64,000 bases of DNA from Nostoc sp. LEGE 06077 (GTDB lineage Bacteria; Cyanobacteriota; Cyanobacteriia; Cyanobacteriales; Nostocaceae). Shown here in pieces: positions 26,704-36,506 of the stretch (position 1 is its first letter; each line of letters starts with the position of its first letter). Below the pieces are notes generated by a model. That model worked only from the letters and a program-made list of their open reading frames with translations, was not told the DNA's origin and searched no databases. A program made the translations under genes and the position numbers. The stretch is from contig NZ_JADEWI010000003.1 in assembly GCF_015207705.1 (NCBI RefSeq), positions 206,189-270,188 of the forward strand, read 5' to 3'.

Positions 26704-27543
26704 TTAACCCTTAACACCACTACCAGTTTCCGTCGGTACAATATAGCGTTGTAAAAAGAGAAATAATATTAGTACTGGGGCAATAGAAATTATCGAGCCA
26801 GCAGCTACTAAGCGCCAGTCCAAAGAAAAAGTCCCGGCTAATTTTGCTACTCCTAAAGGTAAGGTGTAAAGTTTTTCATCTTGAATGACAATCAACGGCC
26901 AAAGAAAATCACTCCAAGAACCAATAAAGACGAAAATTGCCAGAGTAACCAATGCAGGACGAATGGCTGGTAACATAATATGCCACCACAAGCCTAACTC
27001 GGAACTACCATCCATCCGCGCCGCTTCTTCGATTTCTTTTGGTACACCCATAAAAGCTTGGCGCAGCAAAAAAATGCCAAAAGCCGAAGCTAAACTAGGA
27101 AACATCATTCCCCAATAAGTGTTTACTAAGCCTAGCTGGACTGTCAAAATGTACAAGGGAATCATGACTATCTGAAAAGGAATCATGATTGTCGAGACGA
27201 TCGCCACAAAAATCCAGTCTCGCCCCGGAAATGATAATCTGGCTAAAGGGTAAGCCGCTAAAGCACAAAATAATAAATTCAAGCCAACAGTCAGCACAGA
27301 AACCAAAGTACTGTTATATAAATATTGAGCAAATGGTAAAGATTGCCACACAGTAGAAAAATTACCTAGTGTTGGTTGACTTGGTAGTAACTGTGGTGGC
27401 GACTGTAAAATATTTTCCGTTGGTGATTTTAAAGCAGTACTAATTAACCAGAGTAAGGGAAATAGCGTAATGAGGGCGATCGCTCCTAATAAAGCATAGG
27501 TGATCAAAATTTGCCAGCGCGAGTTTTTTATTTGTAGCTTCAT
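26704..27543 (-). CDS. carbohydrate ABC transporter permease (MalG type)
   Basis: A 279-residue inner membrane permease with about six helices. The EAA loop that docks with the ATPase is EEAARMDGSSELGLWWHIM, and the N-terminal LLWLISTALKSP is typical of MalG/UgpE proteins. No partner permease, binding protein or ATPase is in the neighbourhood, so its other subunits must be elsewhere. It follows the 5-FCL gene by 23 bp and is probably co-transcribed with it. The transported sugar is unknown. Confidence 0.88.
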   Translation of the reverse strand: MKLQIKNSRWQILITYALLGAIALITLFPLLWLISTALKSPTENILQSPPQLLPSQPTLGNFSTVWQSLPFAQYLYNSTLVSVLTVGLNLLFCALAAYPLARLSFPGRDWIFVAIVSTIMIPFQIVMIPLYILTVQLGLVNTYWGMMFPSLASAFGIFLLRQAFMGVPKEIEEAARMDGSSELGLWWHIMLPAIRPALVTLAIFVFIGSWSDFLWPLIVIQDEKLYTLPLGVAKLAGTFSLDWRLVAAGSIISIAPVLILFLFLQRYIVPTETGSGVKG

Positions 27544-27566
27544 AAAATTGGCCTATATTGAACTTT

Positions 27567-28142
27567 TTAAGCATAAATAAGGAATTTAGTTTCTGTTGAA
27601 ATCGCTTGTAAAGGTTTATCCCAATTTTCTGTAGGTAGTTGAGGTAAATAAGCAAAATCAAATACTATACCGATAGTGAATATATTCGCCCACTCTGGGG
27701 AACTAAGTAAGCGGTCATAATATCCGCCACCGTAACCCAAGCGATATCCGCGAGAATCGCCAGCGACACTAGGCACAAGAATTAAATCAACTTTACTAGG
27801 GTATATGATTGGTGCATCGGGATGTGGTTCGCTGATACCATAGCTGTTAATTTGCAGCGATTCCCCAGATTTCCAAGTATGCCAAGATAAGGAATTACCA
27901 ACACAGCGCGGAAACCCCCATTTGTATTTAGTATCTGCAAATAAGGAACTTAAATCAGGTTCTTGACGAAAGCTAAAATAAGCGAGTATTGTCTTTGCTT
28001 CATCATAGTGAATCAAAGTTTGTAGTGTTGTACAGATGCGATCGCTTTTTTCTCTCCATTCTTTAACAGACATCGATTGCCGTTGTTTTAGTAACGTGCG
28101 GCGTAGTTTTGCTTTATCTAGTTGAATATCAACTGTATCCAT
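27567..28142 (-). CDS. 5-formyltetrahydrofolate cyclo-ligase
   Basis: It converts 5-formyl-THF to 5,10-methenyl-THF using ATP. The 191-residue protein has the N-terminal KAKLRRTLLKQRQ region and the ATP-binding motif GYRLGYGGGYYDRLL near 135-150, both diagnostic. Normal length. It is preceded by a terminator at 28164-28192 that isolates it from fcl, and leads into the ABC permease gene. Confidence 0.9.
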   Translation of the reverse strand: MDTVDIQLDKAKLRRTLLKQRQSMSVKEWREKSDRICTTLQTLIHYDEAKTILAYFSFRQEPDLSSLFADTKYKWGFPRCVGNSLSWHTWKSGESLQINSYGISEPHPDAPIIYPSKVDLILVPSVAGDSRGYRLGYGGGYYDRLLSSPEWANIFTIGIVFDFAYLPQLPTENWDKPLQAISTETKFLIYA

Positions 28143-28163
28143 GAAAAAAGTCTGCCTATAAAA

Positions 28164-28192
28164 ATAGAGACGTTACATAGCAACGTCTCTAT
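28164..28192 (-). terminator. intrinsic terminator after fcl
   Basis: Arms ATAGAGACGTT (28164-28174) and AACGTCTCTAT (28182-28192) pair perfectly around a 7-nt loop. On the minus strand the stem is followed by TTTTTATAGG, a proper uridine tract, ending the gmd-fcl transcript. Confidence 0.85.
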
Positions 28193-28219
28193 CTCAAGAT
28201 AAAGTCAACTTTACAATAA

Positions 28220-29164
28220 TTAAGCGGCGTTTTGACGATACCACTCAATAGTCTTCTTTAGCCCTTCCCTAAAGTCAACTTGCGCCGTGAAACCAAAAGC
28301 TTCCTTGGCTCGTTCTGTATCTAAACATCTGCGGGGTTGACCGTTGGGTTTGTCGGTTTCCCAAACAATTTCGCCGTCAAACTCCATCAATTCGCAAATC
28401 AGGGTAATCAAATCACGAATGGAGATTTCATAACCAGTCCCTAAGTTAACTGGTTCAAAGTCATTGTAAAACTGAGTCCCCATGACAATTCCCAGTGCTG
28501 CATCTTCTGAATAGAGAAACTCGCGGGTAGGACTTCCATCACCCCAAACTGGGAGTTGTTTTGCTCCCTGAATTTGGGCTTCGTGGACTTTGCGAATTAA
28601 TGCAGGAATTACATGAGAACTGCTGGGGTCAAAGTTATCTTCCGGCCCGTATAAGTTCACAGGTAGTAGGTAAATACCATCGAACCCATACTGCTGGCGA
28701 TAAGATTGCAACTGAACTAACAGCGCCTTCTTAGCCACACCGTAGGGAGCGTTAGTTTCTTCTGGGTAGCCATTCCAAAGATCATCTTCTTTAAATGGCA
28801 CCGGCGTAAATTTAGGATAGGCACAGATTGTACCAACACAGACAAATTTTTCTACTCCAGCTTGATGGGCAGCATGAATTAGCTGGGTTCCCATAATTAA
28901 GTTGTCGTAGAATAACTCTGCTGGCTTTTCGCGGTTGAGGCCAATCCCACCGACGTGAGCCGCTAAGTGGATAATGATATCTTGTTGGTCAACTGCGCGT
29001 TGACAGTTCTCCCACACACGGATATCACATTCACGCGATCGCGGTACAGTAATTTTTGCACTATCAGCCCCAGCCTTACACAGCTGATCTATTACCTGAC
29101 GACCGAGGAATCCCGCCCCACCTGTGACGAGAATCCTTTTGTTTTTCAGTTCTAAGGCGGTCAT
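28220..29164 (-). CDS. fcl: GDP-L-fucose synthase
   Basis: Epimerase/reductase making GDP-L-fucose from the Gmd product. The 314-residue SDR-type enzyme has the NADP fold [12 protein letters not shown] at the N-terminus, [11 protein letters not shown] as the YxxxK catalytic motif, and the family-specific [25 protein letters not shown] ribosome site is 8 nt before the ATG. It sits 23 bp behind gmd; both act in sequence and form one operon. Confidence 0.93.
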   Translation of the reverse strand: MTALELKNKRILVTGGAGFLGRQVIDQLCKAGADSAKITVPRSRECDIRVWENCQRAVDQQDIIIHLAAHVGGIGLNREKPAELFYDNLIMGTQLIHAAHQAGVEKFVCVGTICAYPKFTPVPFKEDDLWNGYPEETNAPYGVAKKALLVQLQSYRQQYGFDGIYLLPVNLYGPEDNFDPSSSHVIPALIRKVHEAQIQGAKQLPVWGDGSPTREFLYSEDAALGIVMGTQFYNDFEPVNLGTGYEISIRDLITLICELMEFDGEIVWETDKPNGQPRRCLDTERAKEAFGFTAQVDFREGLKKTIEWYRQNAA

Positions 29165-29187
29165 ATTGTTATCCTCAGCGGTATAAA

Positions 29188-30273
29188 TCAGAAGTGGAGA
29201 GCGCCCAATTCTTGGCGAATAGTGGCAATATCCACAGGTATTGATGAACCATTACCATTGGGTGAAGTGTGTCCCAAAGCTTGTAAATCTGCTTCTACCA
29301 TGAGGGAGACTAATCCTTCAAAGGTGACAGAAGGTTCCCAGCCTAGTTTCTGTTTTGCTTTAGTCGGATCACCAATCAATAAGTCTACTTCGGCGGGGCG
29401 TAGGTAGCGATCGTCAAACTCTATGTAATCTTGCCAATTGAGGTTGACATAACCAAAAGCTAACTCTAAAAATTCTTTAACTGAGTGGGTTTCACCAGTT
29501 GCAATTACATAATCATCTGGCTGGTCTTTTTGTAACATCAACCACATTGCTCGGACGTAATCTTTAGCGTAACCCCAATCTCGTTTCGCATCCAGATTAC
29601 CCATATACAGCTTTTTCTGCTTACCAGCCACAATTCTCGCTACTGCTCTGGTAATTTTACGAGTAACAAAGGTTTCACCCCGACGTGGTGACTCGTGATT
29701 AAACAAAATACCGTTACAAGCAAACAAATTGTAAGATTCGCGGTAATTTACTGTTTGCCAGTGAGCATAAACTTTTGCACAAGCGTAGGGACTACGGGGA
29801 TAAAATGGTGTTGTTTCGTTTTGGGGTACTGCTTGGACTAAACCATACATTTCCGAAGAACCAGCTTGATAGAAACGTACTTCAGTACCAGTACGCCGCT
29901 GATAATCTCGAATAGCTTCCAATAGACGCAGTGTACCCATACCAACTGCATCAACTGTATACTCTGGTGAGTCAAAGCTCACCCTAACATGAGATTGTGC
30001 GCCTAGGTTGTATATTTCGTTTGGTTGAACTTCTTCTAAAATTCGTCGCAGCGTTGTACCATCCGTCAAGTCACCGTAGTGAAGAAACAACCGCACACCC
30101 TCTTTATGGGGGTCTTCGTAAATATGATCAATGCGGTCTGTATTGAAGGTAGAAGTCCGACGAATAATTCCATGAACTTCGTAACCTTGCTCTAACAAAA
30201 ACTCACTCAGATATGAACCATCTTGACCGGTAATACCAGTAATCAACGCTCGCTTAGTTTGCACCATGCTCAA
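29188..30273 (-). CDS. gmd: GDP-mannose 4,6-dehydratase
   Basis: It turns GDP-mannose into GDP-4-keto-6-deoxymannose, the first step to GDP-fucose or GDP-rhamnose. In 361 residues it shows [17 protein letters not shown] with the NADP motif at 13-19, QAGSSEMYG, and [10 protein letters not shown] with the catalytic Tyr/Lys. The family signature [16 protein letters not shown] is intact. First gene of the gmd-fcl operon, with 590 bp of gene-free DNA upstream. Confidence 0.95.
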   Translation of the reverse strand: MSMVQTKRALITGITGQDGSYLSEFLLEQGYEVHGIIRRTSTFNTDRIDHIYEDPHKEGVRLFLHYGDLTDGTTLRRILEEVQPNEIYNLGAQSHVRVSFDSPEYTVDAVGMGTLRLLEAIRDYQRRTGTEVRFYQAGSSEMYGLVQAVPQNETTPFYPRSPYACAKVYAHWQTVNYRESYNLFACNGILFNHESPRRGETFVTRKITRAVARIVAGKQKKLYMGNLDAKRDWGYAKDYVRAMWLMLQKDQPDDYVIATGETHSVKEFLELAFGYVNLNWQDYIEFDDRYLRPAEVDLLIGDPTKAKQKLGWEPSVTFEGLVSLMVEADLQALGHTSPNGNGSSIPVDIATIRQELGALHF

Positions 30274-30862
30274 TTATCCCTTGTTATTTTTGATCTATAT
30301 AGTTTCCGTCCAACTGATACAACCTAGCAGCTAATGGCTAAATTGCCTAATGGGAAACTTACGGGTCTTAATTGATAGCAGAAATTTGCCGTAAACAAAT
30401 ATACTTAATTACGTATTTTTTAACAACTGAATCTTGAGTAGCTTAACGCAGTGATTAGATGGAATTTTTCATATACTTAGTAATTTTTACAAAAACTTCA
30501 TATAATCTGGATTTTTATTAAGTCTAAATCAATTGAAAAGTGGAGAAATTTATTAAGCAAGTTATTGACAGATAGAAGTAGAAGGCTTGATCAGTAATCT
30601 TTTCGACAAACAAAATTTTTTAACTTTGGATTGCTCATGTTGAGTGATTTTAATTAACTTTGTTTTATGCACTCAAACAAATACAGATGAATATTGGGCA
30701 GTTTACTGAGAATCGATGAATCAGAAAGTCTCTCTTCAGATAACTATGTAGTTCTGATACAACCCTATCCTCAGAAATTTTCACATCTTACTTAGTAGAA
30801 ACATTTAAAAGTAAAATAAAATAGGGGCAGTAAATGCCCCTACGCTCAATGTTGATTCTTGC
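30274..30862. other. 589-bp intergenic region upstream of gmd
   Basis: AT-rich and gene-free. At its right end it holds the terminator of the upstream sugar transferase (30823-30841). The remainder must contain the gmd promoter, but I cannot place it. Confidence 0.5.
30823..30841 (-). terminator. intrinsic terminator after the 30.9-kb sugar transferase
   Basis: Arms AGGGGCA (30823-30829) and TGCCCCT (30835-30841) around a 5-nt loop. On the minus strand the stem is followed by ATTTTATTTTA. Confidence 0.75.
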
Positions 30863-31621
30863 TCAGTAAGCTCCGTTATTTTTAGGCATAATGACCACAT
30901 CAATCGTTTTCAGTATTATCCAGAGGTCAAGCCAGAAATTCCGAAATTTGACATAGTGCAGGTCTATTTGAACTCTCCTAGGGTAAGGAATGTCATTACG
31001 TCCCGAAACCTGCCATAATCCAGTAATTCCTGGTCGGATTGTTAATATCTGACCTATGTGATTACCGTATTTTGGTAATTCTTCTGCTACTAGGGGGCGC
31101 GGCCCGACGACGCTCATATCTCCTTTTAAAACATTCCAAAACTGAGGAAATTCGTCCAAGCTAGTAATCCGGAGAAATCTACCAATTGTGGTAATTCTGG
31201 GGTCATGTTTCAGCTTAAAACTGCTTTCAAATTCTTGCCGCAACTGGGGCGATGTTTCCATCATTTGCACGAGTATTTCGTCTGCATTGCTTACCATTGT
31301 GCGGAATTTAATACAATTGAAGCGTTTGTAGTTTTTGCCAACCCGTTCTTGGACATAAAAAATCGGGCCTTCTGAGCTTAATGCAATCAGCAAGGCCAAA
31401 ATTAAATAAAGAGGAAAAAACAAAATAAGTACTGACAGCGAAAACCCGATGTCGAATAGTCGCTTAGTAAACTCTCCGTTTAAAGCCTGAACGGACAAAC
31501 CCTTGGGTTTTACCTTGGGTGCCTTTGTTTTTTTACTACGTTTTAAGAAAGTACGCGTAGACGAGCTAGCGTCTTGCCGTAGGCTTCGCTTGCCGGAGAG
31601 GAGTGAGCTCTGGGCAGTCAT
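30863..31621 (-). CDS. polyprenyl-phosphate sugar-1-phosphate transferase (second copy)
   Basis: A bacterial sugar transferase of about 252 residues starting polysaccharide chains on undecaprenyl phosphate. Motifs include KRLFDIGFSLSV with one membrane segment, KFRTMV, FLRITSLDEFPQFWNVLKGD, GPRPLVAEELP and IRPGITGLWQVSGRND. AAGGAG lies 4 nt before the ATG at 31621, which is chosen over an in-frame GTG at 31648. Residues about 12-27 (KRSLRQDASSSTR) are encoded by a Nostoc dispersed repeat placed in frame. It follows the GT4 gene on the same strand, 90-110 bp away. Confidence 0.87.
   Translation of the reverse strand: MTAQSSLLSGKRSLRQDASSSTRTFLKRSKKTKAPKVKPKGLSVQALNGEFTKRLFDIGFSLSVLILFFPLYLILALLIALSSEGPIFYVQERVGKNYKRFNCIKFRTMVSNADEILVQMMETSPQLRQEFESSFKLKHDPRITTIGRFLRITSLDEFPQFWNVLKGDMSVVGPRPLVAEELPKYGNHIGQILTIRPGITGLWQVSGRNDIPYPRRVQIDLHYVKFRNFWLDLWIILKTIDVVIMPKNNGAY
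31553..31606. repeat. dispersed repeat inside a coding region
   Basis: The stretch contains TACGCGTAGACGAGCTAGCG and CCGTAGGCTTCGCTTGCCGG, the sequence style of short repeats common between Nostoc genes; a relative is at 33095-33153. Here it is translated, giving SLRQDASSSTR near the N-terminus of the sugar transferase. Confidence 0.65.
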
Positions 31622-31734
31622 CATACTCCTTAATAATCCACACCACACATAGTCCCAATCTTAAAGCCAAAATGAGGTGCTTCTGGAGGGAAGTTCCAAA
31701 AGCATACACAATTTCAGTACACAAATTTCAACCA

Positions 31735-32877
31735 TTACTCGAAGTATGGTCTGGTTTTGTGGCACTTGTTGAGAAAATCTAGATAACGTTGTGCAAAAAC
31801 TTGCGGTGAAAACTGGGCAACGTGCGATCGCAAATACTCAGGATTAATCAAATTGCGATACATTTCAAATTTTTCCACCGCTTCTGTCAAGGCTGCTACT
31901 GTTTGTTCTGGAAAGAAGATACCAGTTCCTTGCTCGTGGTGCGATCGCACATCCCGTACTGTTTCTAATGCACCCCCAGCCCCATAAGCAATCACTGGAG
32001 TCCCGCAAGCTTGTGCCTCTACTAAGGCAATGCCAAAATCTTCACAAGCTGCATAGACAAATGCCCTGGCCTGCGCCATATATTTTTTTACTACATCATC
32101 AGGCTGCCAACCCAGTATTTTAATGTTAGAGTTGGCTATTTGGCGAATTTTTTCCATTTCTGAACCTGTACCAATTACGACCAATGGTAACTGCAATTTA
32201 TTGAAAGCTTGGACAATTAAAGATACTTGCTTATAGCTAACTAAACGGGAAACAGTCAAGTAAAAATTTTCTTTTTGGAGAAAAAGCGGAAAAGCTTCTA
32301 CATTAACTGGTGGATAAATAACTGTGGCTTCTCGTCGATAGCAACGCCAAATTCTTCGCGCGGTGTGTTGGGAATTGGCAATAAAGTAATCAACGCGATT
32401 AGCACTCAATACATCCCACTGACGCAGCTGATGCAGTAGATACTTTGTTAACCACCCTGGTAAACCACTTCCTAGCTTACTTTGCCGGAGATAATCAAAA
32501 GTCAAGTCCCAGGCATAACGCATAGGACTGTGACAATAGCAAATATGCAACTGGTCGGGGGTAGTTAAAACTCCTTTAGCTACAGCATGAGAAGAAGACA
32601 AAATTACGTCATATTGACGCAAATCCAGTTGTTCAATTGCCAAGGGTAACAAAGGCAAATATTTTTGCACTCCATTTTTGGCAAAAGGAAAGTTTTGCAA
32701 AAAGGTTGTACCAATTTGACGTTTGTACAAGTAACTTTCAAGATTACTGGATTCAAAGTCAATTAGGGCATATAAATCAGCATCAACGTGATTCAGAATC
32801 TCTTGTACAACTAGTTCTGAACCACCGGTGGCTTTAGGTGTTAACCACTCATGAACCAGAGCATATTTCAAAGGCAC
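31735..32877 (-). CDS. glycosyltransferase family 4 (WbaZ-like)
   Basis: A 380-residue retaining GT-B glycosyltransferase. The N-terminal domain starts YALVHEWLTPKATGGSELVV, and the C-terminal nucleotide-sugar domain has YPPVNVEAF, TVSRLVSYKQV and the E-x7-E motif ACEDFGIALVEAQACGTPVIAY. Start is GTG. With the adjacent sugar transferase it makes a two-gene polysaccharide unit. Donor and acceptor sugars are unknown; mannose is common in this subgroup. Confidence 0.88.
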   Translation of the reverse strand: MPLKYALVHEWLTPKATGGSELVVQEILNHVDADLYALIDFESSNLESYLYKRQIGTTFLQNFPFAKNGVQKYLPLLPLAIEQLDLRQYDVILSSSHAVAKGVLTTPDQLHICYCHSPMRYAWDLTFDYLRQSKLGSGLPGWLTKYLLHQLRQWDVLSANRVDYFIANSQHTARRIWRCYRREATVIYPPVNVEAFPLFLQKENFYLTVSRLVSYKQVSLIVQAFNKLQLPLVVIGTGSEMEKIRQIANSNIKILGWQPDDVVKKYMAQARAFVYAACEDFGIALVEAQACGTPVIAYGAGGALETVRDVRSHHEQGTGIFFPEQTVAALTEAVEKFEMYRNLINPEYLRSHVAQFSPQVFAQRYLDFLNKCHKTRPYFE

Positions 32878-33230
32878 AGTTAACTTGAGTAGGTGGAAAA
32901 TATACCAGACAAATTGTGAGGAAGCGCCCCAGATTCAACTTCCGACGGAATTCAAGTGAAAGTGGTTCCAGAGGGATGCAGCAACCTGATAACCTCAAAT
33001 GGGGACTAGAGACTAATAAAGTCAAAAACCAAAAGTAAAAAGGTAAGTCATTACATTGGACGGGTTTCCCGACTTGAGGTAACTGTCGTCAAATGGCGTT
33101 AGCGACGTACTCCTGCGGAGAAGCAAGCTACGCGTAGTGTCTCCCGAAGGGTAAAAGACTCTTTTGTTTTAACTTTTGCATTTTTACTTCCTAGTCTCTA
33201 GCCTCTCCATTAGATATAAAAGGGGAATTT
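32878..33230. other. 353-bp divergent intergenic region with nested repeats
   Basis: No gene. Most of it is the inverted repeat structure at 33006-33201. A GGGG-rich ribosome site for the next gene lies at 33221-33226. Confidence 0.5.
33006..33201. repeat. 196-bp nested inverted repeat
   Basis: The ends CTAGAGACTA (33006-33015) and TAGTCTCTAG (33192-33201) are exact inverted repeats; inside them AAAAGTAAAAAGG-type and TTTTGC-TTTTTACTTCC-type arms pair loosely. In the middle (33095-33153) is a Nostoc repeat with GCGTTAGCGACGTACTCC and CAAGCTACGCGTAG. It looks like one repeat inserted in another. Confidence 0.6.
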
Positions 33231-34163
33231 ATGCGAATTTTAATTATGGGTGGCACTAGGTTCATTGGTGTTTACCTAACTCAAATACTTTTAAAACAAG
33301 GCCATGAGGTGGTACTGTTCAATCGTGGTAATCGTTCTGTACCGCCAGGAGTAGGACAAATTATAGGCGATCGCACGGATGCAGCACAGCTGAAAGAAAA
33401 ATTATCACAAGAAAATTTTGACATCATTTTTGACAATAATGGTCGAGAACTCAGTGATACTCAGCCATTGGCAGAAATTTTCCAAGGTAGAGTGCAGCAA
33501 TTTATTTACATGAGTTCGGCGGGGGTATATCTCAAATCTGACCAGTTACCCCATGTTGAAGGGGATGCGGTAGATCCTAAGAGTCGTCACAAAGGTAAAC
33601 ATGAAACAGAAGCTTACTTGGCTGAAAAAGGCTTACCTTTTACCTCAATTCGCCCGACGTACATTTACGGGCCGAGTAATTACAACGAATTAGAAAGCTG
33701 GTTTTTTGATAGAATTGTACGCGATCGCCCCATTGCTATTCCCGGTAATGGTTTACACATTACGCAGTTGGGTCATGTACAAGATTTAGCAACAGCTATG
33801 TCTTTGGTTGTGGGCAATCCAAAAGCTGTGGGGCAGATTTATAATATTTCTGGCGATCGCTTTGTGACTTTTGATGGTTTAGCCCGTGCTTGTGCTGTAG
33901 CGTCTGGTAAATCACCAGATGCAATTAAAATAGTTCACTACGACCCGAAAAAGTTTGATTTTGGCAAACGCAAAGCTTTTCCCATACGCGTTCAGCATTT
34001 CTTCGCATCGGTAAAAAAAGCGCAAACCCAATTACATTGGCAGCCAGAGTATGATTTAATTTCTGGGCTAACAGATTCCTTGAACAATGATTATTTAGCC
34101 AATGGACGAGATAAGAAAGAAGTCGATTTCTCTGTAGATGATGAGATTTTACAAGCCGTGTAG
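33231..34163 (+). CDS. NAD-dependent epimerase/dehydratase, CSP41-like
   Basis: A 310-residue extended SDR. The N-terminus MRILIMGGTRFIGVYLTQ binds NAD(P). The following pattern (FNRGNRSVPPGVGQIIGDRT, and IYMSSAGVYL in place of a YxxxK-type site) is that of the chloroplast CSP41 group, RNA-binding relatives of epimerases. It may therefore act on RNA rather than sugars. Strong AGGGGA ribosome site. Monocistronic. Confidence 0.82.
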   Translation: MRILIMGGTRFIGVYLTQILLKQGHEVVLFNRGNRSVPPGVGQIIGDRTDAAQLKEKLSQENFDIIFDNNGRELSDTQPLAEIFQGRVQQFIYMSSAGVYLKSDQLPHVEGDAVDPKSRHKGKHETEAYLAEKGLPFTSIRPTYIYGPSNYNELESWFFDRIVRDRPIAIPGNGLHITQLGHVQDLATAMSLVVGNPKAVGQIYNISGDRFVTFDGLARACAVASGKSPDAIKIVHYDPKKFDFGKRKAFPIRVQHFFASVKKAQTQLHWQPEYDLISGLTDSLNNDYLANGRDKKEVDFSVDDEILQAV

Positions 34164-34167
34164 CGAC

Positions 34168-34392
34168 TTATATTTGGTTGGGATCAATTCCTAATTCTCT
34201 TAACTTTGCGGCTAATCCTTCAGCCTTCTGGCTTTCCTGCTCCACTGGAGTAGGAATCCTATTTCCATTTGCATCATACCAACGTAACCACAATCGCTCA
34301 ATTCCTTGATAAGTTCCTTGCCAAAGTCCATACATTGTGGGTAGAGATTCTTTTGCAGGTTGAGGATGGTCTGTTTGATACATACGTAACAT
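34168..34392 (-). pseudogene. C-terminal remnant of a Uma2 gene
   Basis: The 74-codon frame encodes WLRWYDANGNRIPTPVEQE and ends AEGLAAKLRELGIDPNQ, matching the tail of the intact Uma2 protein at 16589-17404 (WLRFYDADGNLVPLPEE ... LAARLRELGEDPD). The nuclease core is absent, so this is a gene fragment, probably left after deletion. It could still be translated as a short peptide. Confidence 0.7.
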
Positions 34393-34478
34393 CCTGATGA
34401 TAAGCTAATTATTGATTTTTGCTAGTGTTAGTTAAAATTATTCAATTATTTTTTGAATTTTATTCTAGATTAAATTGT

Positions 34479-35546
34479 ATGCAGACAGTATTAGTAACAG
34501 GTGGAGCAGGGTTTATTGGGGCTAATTTTATTCTTTTGGCTCGGCAAAATAATTGGTTTAATATAATTAATGTAGATAAACTTACTTATGCCAGTAATTT
34601 AGAAAATTTAGCAGAACTCCAAAATGATACAAATTATCATTTTGTGCAAGGAGATATTGATAACGTTGAACTAGTGAGTTATTTACTAGATAAATATCAA
34701 CCAAATGCAATTATTAATTTTGCTGCCGAGACTCACGTTGATCGTTCTATATTCAGCCCCCAAACTTTTATTCAAACCAATGTAGTTGGTACATTTAATT
34801 TATTGGAAGCAACTCGGTTTTATTGGCAAAAATTATCCCTACAAAATCAGCAGCAATTTCGGTTTTTACACGTATCTACAGATGAAGTATACGGTTCACT
34901 AAGCACACAAGAACCAGCCTTTAGAGAAGATACACCATACGCACCGAATAGTCCTTACGCTGCTTCTAAAGCCGCAGCAGATCATTTTGTCCGAGCTTAC
35001 TACCACACATATAAATTGCCTACTTTAACTACAAATTGCTCAAATAACTATGGAATGCGTCAGTTTCCGGAAAAGCTCATTCCTTTGACTATCCTGAATG
35101 CTTTAGATGGTAAGTCATTACCAATATATGGTGATGGGCAAAATATACGAGATTGGCTTTATGTTATTGACCATTGTGAGGCTATATATTTAGTTATCCA
35201 ACAGGGAAAAATTGGTGAAACCTATAATATTGGCGGACTGAATGAACAAACAAATTTAACAGTTGTCAAAAAAATCTGTGCCATACTTGACGAATTAATA
35301 CCTAAACCTAATTTTTCTTATTCTTCTTTGATAAACTTTGTTCCAGACCGCCCTGGACATGACCGGAGATATGCAATTGATTGTAGTAAAATCAGGCGTG
35401 ATTTAGGTTGGCAACCCAAAGAAAATTTTGATAGTGGTTTAAGAAAAACAGTGCAATGGTATCTCGATAATTCAGCTTGGGTAAACCAAGTCAGTTCCGG
35501 CGCTTACCAGAATTGGTTGAAACAAAACTACGAAAATCGCAAATGA
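34479..35546 (+). CDS. rfbB: dTDP-glucose 4,6-dehydratase
   Basis: Second enzyme of dTDP-rhamnose-type sugar synthesis. From the ATG at 34479 the protein has 355 residues, beginning [17 protein letters not shown]. It shows [30 protein letters not shown] with the catalytic Tyr/Lys, and [14 protein letters not shown]. An in-frame start at 34419 adds a non-homologous leader and is rejected. The stop overlaps the start of rfbA (ATGA), so the two are translationally coupled. Confidence 0.93.
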   Translation: MQTVLVTGGAGFIGANFILLARQNNWFNIINVDKLTYASNLENLAELQNDTNYHFVQGDIDNVELVSYLLDKYQPNAIINFAAETHVDRSIFSPQTFIQTNVVGTFNLLEATRFYWQKLSLQNQQQFRFLHVSTDEVYGSLSTQEPAFREDTPYAPNSPYAASKAAADHFVRAYYHTYKLPTLTTNCSNNYGMRQFPEKLIPLTILNALDGKSLPIYGDGQNIRDWLYVIDHCEAIYLVIQQGKIGETYNIGGLNEQTNLTVVKKICAILDELIPKPNFSYSSLINFVPDRPGHDRRYAIDCSKIRRDLGWQPKENFDSGLRKTVQWYLDNSAWVNQVSSGAYQNWLKQNYENRK

Positions 35547-36457
35547 AAGGAATTATTTTAGCGGGTGGCTTTGGTACTCGTCTTTATCCCATAACCAATA
35601 TTGTGAGTAAACAACTTATGCCGATTTATGACAAGCCGATGATTTATTATCCCTTGTCTGTATTAATGTTGGCAGGAATCCGCGAAATTTTAATTATTTC
35701 TACACCAAATGATTTGCCATTATTGCAGGAACTTTTAAAAGATGGTAGTCAATGGGGTTTGCAGTTTAGTTATATTGAACAGCCTTATCCAGAAGGTTTA
35801 GCTCATGCTTTTATTTTAGGAAAAGAGTTTATAGATAATCAGCCAGTCTGTTTAATTTTGGGTGACAATTTATTTTATGGTAACGGTTTAAGAGAAGTGT
35901 TACTGAGAGCCGCCCAACTAAAAGAAGGTGGACTGGTTTTTGGCTATCAAGTAAAAGATCCGTGTCCTTATGGCGTAATTGAATTTGACGCGGATGGTTG
36001 GGTAACAGGAATAGAAGAAAAACCTGCATTACCTAAATCTAAATATGTAATTCCTGGGATTTATTTTTATGATACTCAAATTGGAGAAATAGCAGCTAAT
36101 CTAAAACCTTCGGCGCGCAATGAGCTAGAAATAACTGATGTGAATATGGCTTATTTAAAGCAAGGAAAATTAAGAGTTGAGCTTTTAGGTAGAGGATATG
36201 CGTGGTTAGATGCAGGAACTCATGAATCTTTACATCAAGCTGCTAATTTCATCCAAACTTTAGAAGAAAGGCAAGGATTAAAAATAGCTTGTATTGAAGA
36301 AATTGCCTACAATCAAGACTATATAGATGCTTCCCAACTCAAAGAATTAATTGAACCAATGGCTAAAAGTAGCTATGGTCAATATTTAATCTCAATTTTA
36401 GAAGACGATTATCTCATCGCTAGAAAAAGACCACAATGTTTCATTCATTCTCATTAA
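35543..36457 (+). CDS. rfbA: glucose-1-phosphate thymidylyltransferase
   Basis: It makes dTDP-glucose, the substrate of the preceding enzyme. The 304-residue protein begins [18 protein letters not shown], the nucleotidyl transferase signature, with [23 protein letters not shown] and [10 protein letters not shown]. The usual start is the ATG at 35543 that overlaps the rfbB stop; the frame upstream to 35477 is only read-through. rfbC and rfbD are not in the window. Confidence 0.94.
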   Translation: MKGIILAGGFGTRLYPITNIVSKQLMPIYDKPMIYYPLSVLMLAGIREILIISTPNDLPLLQELLKDGSQWGLQFSYIEQPYPEGLAHAFILGKEFIDNQPVCLILGDNLFYGNGLREVLLRAAQLKEGGLVFGYQVKDPCPYGVIEFDADGWVTGIEEKPALPKSKYVIPGIYFYDTQIGEIAANLKPSARNELEITDVNMAYLKQGKLRVELLGRGYAWLDAGTHESLHQAANFIQTLEERQGLKIACIEEIAYNQDYIDASQLKELIEPMAKSSYGQYLISILEDDYLIARKRPQCFIHSH

Positions 36458-36506
36458 AAACTTCGCGTACCTCCGCGTAAACTTAGCACACCTCTGCGTT
36501 TAAATT

